Assembly: GCA_015680685.1 (NCBI GenBank)
Contig: MNCI01037975.1
Coordinates: forward strand, 77,467-141,466
Reading direction: 5' to 3'
DNA: 64,000 nucleotides
DNA from: Gnetum montanum
Taxonomy: Eukaryota; Streptophyta; Gnetopsida; Gnetales; Gnetaceae
Shown here: in pieces, positions 56,760 to 64,000 of the stretch
Layout: each line of letters opens with the position of its first letter
How positions within the stretch are numbered: the stretch's first letter is position 1
The notes under the pieces: generated by a model
Told to the model about the DNA's origin: nothing
Databases searched by the model: none
Seen by the model: only the letters and a program-made list of their open reading frames with translations
Program-made: the position numbers and the translations under genes

Positions 56760-59602
56760 AATGGTCCTAGGTGGTGGAGGCTCTTAAGATTCCAAAGGAC
56801 CTTCTCTTACTTTAGGCACACATGATGGTTGAGGCTATTGTGGTTGTATTACTACAACTACAACTTTGGGTGAAAGATAGAAAGCATCCAACAATGCTTT
56901 CATCTTCTCCTCCTTACTCCTGGGATCCTACACGATCCACACAGGTTCACCAATGTGGGCTAGAATGGGCACATCCCAAGGATAGGGCATTTTTGGGAAC
57001 AACTTGTTAACATTGATGAACTAGGAAGAAAATTGTTTGTGTTCAATGTTGAACACCCTAATTGCATTCTACAGTTCTTGGTAATCATTCATTTTTCTAG
57101 CTAGGTTCTTAATAGTTGATCTTTAATTAGTGAATCTTGCCCTAAGAACTTTGACTTAATGTTTGTAGTCTCAAGCTTTTGCTTGGTCTCCTTGTGGTGC
57201 TTGAACAATGCCTTGTACATCAAGTATGAGCTAGCCACCTCTTTCTCTAACTCTAATCCCAGCTATTTGGTAGTCAGCATTGCCGAGTTTACATATCGTA
57301 GATTGGCAAGTTGCATGTATTCTATCATCTCTTCAATCTACAACTCCACCATGCGAATCTCCACTTTGTTGTAGGCATCTATCCCATCAACAATAGGTTA
57401 CCATAACTTTTTTCCTTGTTCGAGATGCTGAAGGATCTCATTAAATTTTGCCTTAGATATCTGAATTTGTTTTTCATTAACTTCCTTCTATAGGCCAACC
57501 TAATCTATATAGTGATTTTTGACTCTCTCAAATTTGAGAGCCTCATTCTTCTAGACAACAGTATCAATCACAAATTTTTGGCATAAGGCACAGAATTCCT
57601 CCATAGAGAGATTTCTATTTTTGGCTACAAATCTTTTCAGTTTAGTATTTATCCTAGCTAGCTTTTTCTACTATTGATGTATGAATTCTTGCATTTACTA
57701 TTTCTAAAAATCAACATTCTGCAGGTGATGATTTTTTATGGTCTAGGTGCATCTAGACCAAATCCTTCTAAACTGAATATGTCTTGGCCTCAACCATAGA
57801 CTGGTAAAAGACGATCATCACCATCCCCACCTCAACTTGTTTAATTCTATCTTAAAGTTGTTGAAAAAATTCATCTCATGTTAGTGTAGGGTTAAGGAGC
57901 GTAGGATTAGCAAGGAAGGCTCTTAATTTGGCAACCTCCACATCCAAGTGTTGGTTTTGCACTTGAGCTATTTTGAGTTGCCCTTCCAAAATGATGCATT
58001 TTCCCTTTGCTTCAAGTACCTCCAACTATGTATGGTGGTGTTATTTGAAAAATTAGAGATATGCAAAATTAGTTGCCTGGTTCCCACCAGTTAGTCGAGC
58101 AACTGCTTATGCTAGGCTACATTCAATTTGCAGCTAACAATTCCTAAAAATGTCTACACATCTCTAAGTGCAAAAACATATGGTACATACATCTTAGATG
58201 CATTCAATGCTTTGGTAATTCAATTAGCAACCACTTCTACTATTTTCTCTTGTCCTTGATGTTGCATCACCAAAAAAGCTACCCCCTTAGCCTCCTCCAA
58301 GCATACTGAAAAGGTAGCAACATTCCTAGAGATTTCTAGGAATTGCTGTTGTTCCAAGAGAGATACCATTACCTCTTGGACACTAGGATTTGACCTCATG
58401 GGAAACTACATTATTTGGGCTAAGAATATTGGCCCACCTCCCTCCATTTGACTAATTATTCAAGGCACTTTGTTGAGGTGACTCATTATAGGATGGTACA
58501 TAGATGGATCCCCATCACTTATTTTTCCTTGCTACTCCCACTCATGCAAGAGCTACTCTTGGATTTGCATAGGTGGTCAATGGTAGCACAGGCCTCAGGC
58601 ATTGTTTCCTAAGTGGGTGGTGCATGTGGTAGTTGTTCCTTTTCTTTGGACATGGCAAGGACCTTATCTTTCATCATTTCAAACCAGGAGGCAATGGGAG
58701 TATGTCTAATTGTGTTATTTTCATAGTAGACTATCCCTACCCATTTACAAAGTTTTTTGATAAGGCATGGAAAGGGTAGGGTTTTCTTTCCACATTCATT
58801 TTCCTTGAAGTGCATTTCTATCTCCAAATAAATTAGCTATGGAAGGTTTACAGGGAATTTCTCACTTCAATTGGCACATGCATGAGTAAAGAAAGTAATC
58901 ACTTTGCTAGGCCTCATCATCGAATTAAGGTGATAAGCTACTATCTTGAGGTATATGTGCTTCACCAGTGTGAGTGTGCCAAACTCCTTGTAGTGAATCC
59001 CATAACATTGCTAGGTCCACTCCTTTTTTTGCCTCTAGGTCTGCTTGTGTGGAGCTCTCAACCAAATGGATTCCATAATCAAGAATACCAAGAGCCTACA
59101 TAATAGCTTCTATTGAGTAGGACACCTGAATGTCCTTGATGCTCACAGTGGCTCCTACCTTTCTACTATTCCAAAATAGATATGTCTCTTCCATTTACCA
59201 CTTCCCATTGGAAATGATGACTGGCTACATGGGAGAGTTTTGCAATTGTGTCTTGACTTTTGGTGAAGCATGTTCTAAGAATGGTCTAAAGTCCAATTCT
59301 TGGAGAATTGAGCATTAGATATCACGAGGCTAGATCATATCAAGGCAAGCTTATGTCAATGTTACCTCAAGTCTTGATATGGGCACTGATGCCTCCCCTT
59401 GATGAGATTGTTCAGTTATAGCCTCTTCTTGAGGAATCTATTAGATGGATTCCACTTTGGGTTCCTCCCGTAGAGTTCCCATTGCATGAGTTTCTATTGC
59501 CTGCTCCTAGGCCTGTTCTTGATACTTCCTTCTAACTCTAGGTCATTTATCCTTTTGTTGGGATGGTCCTCCTTCCTATAGCTATTTTGTTATTCGTGTC
59601 AT
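56760..59602 (-). pseudogene. Copy G third ORF, decayed
   Basis: The ATG at 59602-59600 follows a GATTATAG acceptor. It is collinear with copies E and F for about 2.8 kb: N-terminal domain block around 59250-58600 (open piece 58827-58609 reads MEIEMHFKENECGKKTLPFP and KLCKWVGIVYYENNTIRH), then a coiled-coil-coding half. Many stops; no open piece exceeds about 75 codons. Confidence 0.62.
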
Positions 59603-59663
59603 CTATAATCAAAACATGACCAAGGGTTAGCATTTAATGTGTAACTTGAAACAATTGTGATAC
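59603..59663 (-). other. Copy G mini-intron before the third ORF
   Basis: Minus strand ATAAG|GTATCAC, then 61 nt later TTGATTATAG|ATG. Confidence 0.62.
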
Positions 59664-60065
59664 CTTATCTCTTTGGAAAAGTCACACCTAGCTAAGTTGT
59701 GATCATGGCTGATTTGATCATTTCAAATATTATTTTATTCTTATTCTAATATTAATAAGTAATTTTAGGTTTACCAAAGTTTTTTGGAAGGGTTAAACTT
59801 TCAAAAATTGATGGTTTAATATTATTTTATTCATTAACCCTTTGGTAGAGTTAGAAAAATTTTGAAACATTTTCATTAGAAACCTTAAGGTTTATGGCCC
59901 CCATGACTAAGAACTTACCTCCAGTAGCTATAAGATCGAAGAATGGAGTGATTTGGACAAACGGTATAAAAATTATGGGCTTTAGATGGTTTTGGGCTCT
60001 AAAAAATAGCAAAAACTTCCCTCCCATTTTGAAGAAAATGACAAAAATTCCTAAGTGTTTGGTGG

Positions 60066-60110
60066 TATTTATAGAATTTTTGTGCTGCATCGACAAGGCC
60101 TAGTCAATGC
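60066..60110 (-). promoter_or_regulatory. Copy G internal promoter-like block
   Basis: The minus strand carries CTATAAATACCACC (TATAAATA at 60073-60066), preceded by GCATTGACTAGGCC and TCGATGCAGC repeats like this copy's LTR. The ATG of the third ORF is about 465 bp downstream; a tract AGTCATGGGGGCC (59909-59897) lies between. Confidence 0.55.
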
Positions 60111-60386
60111 AACTATTAACCACCATTAACTTTGTCAAAAGTAATAAAAAATAATTTTTCACGTGATATGAGGTGAAATGGAAGTCCAAAAAGCCATGAA
60201 CATGATAAAAATATTAGAAGATGGTTTTGAAGTTCAAAAAATTTAGAAATGATTAGAGAATGAGATTTTATAAAGAAAAATGCCTTAAGGAGTGCACAAT
60301 TGGATGCATGATGGAGCACATGAAAGATTTGATTACAACAACATCTAAGGGTAAGAAACTTAACTAACCAAACCATGAGATATGCA

Positions 60387-60406
60387 AGTGGGTTCTCCCC
60401 ATAGTG
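60387..60406 (-). promoter_or_regulatory. Copy G conserved non-coding block
   Basis: The plus strand reads AGTGGGTTCTCCCCATAGTG, the G version of the shared block. Confidence 0.5.
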
Positions 60407-61639
60407 GTACATGCCCTTTTTGCCTTTGCATAACCTCAACTAAGGAGACATGGGCCCCGTAGTTGATTAATCATTATGAATAGTTAAGGACCAAACTCAA
60501 AGAATCTATTTAATAATCTCAACACAATAAACTAAGACATTGGACAAAAACATGCACAACTAGTAGTGAGGTAGGTTATGGAAGCATTAATGAATGATAG
60601 AGAGTGGAATGAAGTTCCCGATCCTAGTCACATGAAGTCCCTTGCAAAATTTGTGGTTAAATGAGCCGATAAAGTCCATCCTTAGTCTAGACCAAAATGA
60701 GCCATATTTAGTGACTTCGTATTATCACTTTAAGACCAATCCACCTCCTTGAGATAGAAGAATGCTCCCATAGATCAAACACCATTCGTTTTAGAGAAGA
60801 AAAGAGAAGCAATAAGCAAGGAAGGACCTTAGTTAGATGGAACCTTCAGGCATGGGTAACATGTCTTTCTAGTCTTATAACCAATGCTTGTAGGCCATTT
60901 ATTGTGTCTAAGGGGTAGGCTTTGAAGTCCCATCATATTTTTTATTTATATTTGTTATGGATTTTTGGATGGAAACTACACTATGCAAAGACTTATTCAA
61001 CTTCCTATTATTGGTCAACATGGAACATTAAGAGATCCATGAAAAACACAATTTCACTCAAGATGGTAGAAGGTACATAGAGCTTTAAATACCTTTGAAG
61101 TCATACCCTTTTCAAATTTTTGAATCCTTCCCAAGTATAGAAACTACCAAGGTCACAAGTTCATTAAGGTTTACTAATGGAAAGGGACCTTATGTTTCCA
61201 AAACAAGGAAAACCATAGAGTTTGTCAATAGGTGGATGACATGAACTCACTGCCTATTCCATGAAAAAGAAACTTTTTCTTAGTTATCAGTCATCAAAAT
61301 TCAAATATAGAAACTAGACATTAGCAATCAAAAATGTTAAGTACAAACCACCATTAGCAAACATCGATAGCATCACTGTCTCTTGTTGACAATAAGGCAC
61401 TTTATTAGAAAAAATCATGAAAAAATCACACCAAAATAGAATAAAATATATAATAAATTGTAAAATATTCAACAAAGATAAAATTTACTAGCGATGTTGT
61501 AAAACAAAAATTGGAAAAATTAATAAAGTAAATACAAAAAGGTGTAAGATAAAGAAGGCATAAAAAAAGTTGTAAAAATAACAAAGTGTAAAATAAAAAG
61601 ATGAAAAACTAAGGAGCCACTATAATGGTTAGCATGGAT
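60407..61639 (-). repeat. Copy G spacer
   Basis: Non-coding. It matches the D and A spacers, includes CATGGGTAACATGTCTTTCT near 60850-60870, and becomes A-rich near pol (61390-61610). No gene. Confidence 0.7.
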
Positions 61640-62690
61640 GGCCATCTCCCACATGACTAAGTTGTAAGGAGGAGATCCAATAAATTGAATGTGGTTATCC
61701 ATTTGATGAGGCATTTGTTGCACGTGTTTTTTTAGATTCTTGGAAAGGTTTTACTTGTTTCATGTTAACTAGTTGCTTTTTGTTTGGGCTCTCAAGATTG
61801 TAGATTAACATGACCTTAGAGGGAAATTTTTTGTAAATAATATAAGGTCCCTCCCACAATATTTGGAACTTTTTCTTTTGAGGTACATGTGTGAGGTTCT
61901 AATAGAGGACCTTGTCTCTAGGTTGAAATTTTACTTTCTGTATTCTAAGGTCATGGCACTTTTTCTTGAATGCCTTGTGCATTTCATTCAAGAATAGGAC
62001 TACTAATTGATTTTCATCTAGCATATTTAAGTTGATTAATCTTTTTTTTTTTTTTTGCTAGACAAAGGTCAAGGTCCAAGTCATAAGCTGTTGAAAGTGT
62101 ACAAAGCTTAAATTGGATAGGTAGAGTTGGTAATTTTCCATACAATAACTCATAGGGAGAGTAGTCAATAGGAATTTTTCATATTGAGTGGTATTCCTAA
62201 AGGGAATTTTTTAGTTTTGTGCTCCAGTCTCTCCTATATATGCTAACAGTTCTTGTCAAGACCTTCGTGATCTCCCTATTAGTAACTTCTGCTTGACTAT
62301 TGGCTTGGGGGTGGTAGGGTGTTAGTTTATGTTCAACCTTTAAGTGTTGCATAATCTTTCAAAAGGTAGTGCTTGTAAAATGGTTTCCATTAGAAATCAA
62401 TGCATGTGATACCCCAAACCTATTTACAACATTTTTTTGTGCAAACCACATAGCAGTAGATGATGTATATGACGATTGTTGCTTCTACCCATTTTGTGTA
62501 GTAATCAATAGCAATGATTATGTATGACTTTCTATTTGACATGGATGTTATGGGATCCATGAATTCGATGCCCCAAATGTTGAAGGGTTCCAATGGTTGA
62601 ATCCACTATTGAGGTCCCTCCATTCGAGCGATCATCCCACCATCTTGTTAATAGCATTCACAAGAGCAGAAAAATTGGTAAGCATCCCTA
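61640..62690 (-). pseudogene. Copy G integrase
   Basis: The core on the minus strand near 62580-62460 reads MDPITSMSNRKSYIIIAIDY and YTKWVEATIV. The expected second Asp site is ISNGNHF, so that catalytic Asp is lost. The C-terminal module follows down to 61640 (61900-61800 is homologous to the GPYIIHTTFPFGG part of copy D), ending at a minus-strand AGTCATGTGGGAGATGGCC tract (61656-61638). Multiple stops and shifts. Confidence 0.8.
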
Positions 62691-63053
62691 AAAATGGTTG
62701 GCCAATAATACCCTGCCATCAAGATCTTAATGGCCATGCATCTTCCAGTATAGTGGCCCCCACAAGGACCCTCATGAGCATCTTAGAAAACATGCACTTG
62801 ATTAGCATCAAGTACACACCAATGAACCAAGCCATCAGTGCATACCTTGTAAAGGTGTCCATTGATTTCTATGAAGCATTTGGCTTGATGAAGAAACTAT
62901 TATTCTTCCTATAGTCCAGATCTTAGAGCATCTCTTGAGTGAGAAGATAAGAGAGGTTGTTATTATACCATTTCAGTTCATCGGGAACTTGTTCATTTAT
63001 TGCACATGTAAAGAGGAGTTCATTAGGAAATTGTTCAAAGAATAAGCTCTCCT

Positions 63054-63330
63054 CTTATTAGTTATCCCATCATAACCAAGACAAGTGATCAACGACCACA
63101 TTCTTAGTCTCCTTTCGATTTACCATTGTAAGTTTGAACTCCTGCAAGATCATCAACCATCATATGATACTAGGGCTCATTGTTGACTTTTTCATGAGGA
63201 AGTAAATGGCACTATGGTTAATGTGTACAAAAACTTTGTCTCCAAGAACATAGTGCTTGAACTTTTCTAGAGCATACACCACCGCCATTAGTTCTTTCTT
63301 TACTATGGTGTAATTTGGCTATGTACCCAC
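63054..63330 (-). pseudogene. Copy G RNase H
   Basis: The minus strand reads KKELMAVVYALEKFKHYVLG, DKVFVHINHSAIYFLMKKS and ETKNVVVDHLSWL. As in copy D, the usual TDH is changed to an NH form (INH). Confidence 0.82.
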
Positions 63331-63449
63331 AATGCTTTGACTTGTGGAGTGGATGTAATATGGCCATTTTATCATACAACTACATAAGCATGGCTTCCAA
63401 GGCATAATTTGATGCATCTATCATTATATGAAATGGTTTGGACCAATTA

Positions 63450-64000
63450 GGTGATCATCAAGTTGGAGTCTCTACAAGCTTCTGCTTGAGGCTCTAGAAT
63501 GCATTTTTGCATTCCTTGGTCCAAATGAATGAAGCATCTTTCTTTGTAAGCTCAACCAATGATTTTGCAATCTTAGAGAAATTCTCTATAAAACACTAGT
63601 AGTGGCTAGTGTGTCTAAGGAATGACCAAACATCTTTAACAGTTTCTAGTTGGCTAGTCATTCCTTGGATGACCCTTATCTATTCATGATCGATAGTAAT
63701 CCCTACCTAAGAAATTTTGTGCCCTAGTACAATGCCCTCCTGGACCATCAGATGGCTCTTCTACCAATTGAGCTGAAGATTTGTCTCCATACACCTTTTA
63801 AGCACTTGCTCAAGGTGGTCCAAGGCTTTTTCAAATGTGGTGCCATGAGTGAAGAAGTCTTCCATGAAGACTTCCACCCTACTACTCATTTGTTGTTGAA
63901 AAATGATCAAGACTAAGCATTGGAATGTTGTAAGAGCATTACATAAATCAAAAGGCATATTTTGATATGCAAAAGATCCCCAGAGACTCATGAATGTTGT
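63450..64000 (-). pseudogene. Copy G reverse transcriptase (partial, cut by window edge)
   Basis: The open piece 63991-63761 gives MSLWGSFAYQNMPFDLCNAL, TTFQCLVLIIFQQQMSSRVE and VFMEDFFTHGTTFEKALDHL. The catalytic FMDD is FMED, an inactivating Asp to Glu change. The thumb continues down to about 63450. The upstream finger and palm region lies beyond the window. Confidence 0.85.

Larger units (their letters stand above)
55680..64000 (-). mobile_element. Copy G: Athila-type element, runs off the right edge
   Basis: Minus strand. From left: 3' LTR 55680-56524, third ORF, mini-intron, internal promoter, spacer, integrase, RNase H, and part of reverse transcriptase at the edge. Gag, primer site and 5' LTR lie beyond 64000. 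With D it is one of two copies here that keep pol. Confidence 0.9.

Noticed and set aside
1-64000. CRISPR arrays, operons, bacterial-style regulatory signals
   Set aside because: The sequence is plant retrotransposon DNA; direct repeats are LTRs, microsatellites or small tandem duplications.

Overview
The window is plant nuclear DNA of the kind found in a large, retrotransposon-packed genome. It is AT-rich and holds no intact host gene. Almost every base belongs to decayed LTR retrotransposons inserted into one another. Reverse transcriptase, integrase and primer-binding-site features (a site complementary to tRNA-Asp, and the FMDD polymerase motif) point to the Athila branch of Ty3/gypsy elements. 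A seed plant with a very large genome, perhaps a gymnosperm, fits, but the species cannot be read from the sequence. Every reading frame of the elements carries stops or frameshifts, and many CpG sites have decayed to TpG/CpA, as expected for old silenced copies.

Layout. I label the Athila-like copies A-G and one unrelated element K. Copy B (+) enters at base 1 with the last 37 bp of its 5' LTR and ends at 22142. It is split by copy A (-, 4100-20189), which is itself split by K (-, 10193-17133). B sits in the gag of copy C (+, 22143-37479), which is also split by copy D (-, 24436-34251). C sits in the gag of copy E (+, 37480-50200), whose 3' LTR is split by truncated copy F (-, 44649-49532). 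Target-site duplications are readable for A (T/CAAGG), K (GTATG), D (CCTAT) and F (ACTTA). Between 50201 and 55679 lies a different tract: an array of short imperfect palindromes, a Ty1/copia-type 5' LTR with a tRNA-iMet primer site, and a relic of dolichol-phosphate mannosyltransferase (DPM1). Copy G (-) runs from 55680 off the right edge.

How the Athila copies are built. In transcription order: LTR, tRNA-Asp primer site, gag with an unusual CX2CX3HX4C zinc knuckle, protease, reverse transcriptase, RNase H, integrase (pol seen only in D and G), a spacer of over 1 kb, an internal promoter-like block, a tiny intron of about 56-63 nt whose AG lies directly against an ATG, a large third ORF, a G-rich polypurine tract, and the 3' LTR. 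A, B, C and E lack reverse transcriptase, RNase H and integrase but keep gag and the 3' part, so they look like a non-autonomous branch.

Most notable points. (1) Element K has gag and protease but no reverse transcriptase or integrase, and its LTRs contain the transmembrane and kinase parts of a plant receptor-like kinase. (2) The Athila copies carry what looks like a second transcription unit for the third ORF: a TATA box, LTR-type palindromes and a conserved mini-intron. The palindrome type of this internal promoter matches that of the same copy's LTR. (3) A block of about 42 bp between two Ns in the 5' LTR of A is inverted relative to its partner LTR, most likely an assembly error.
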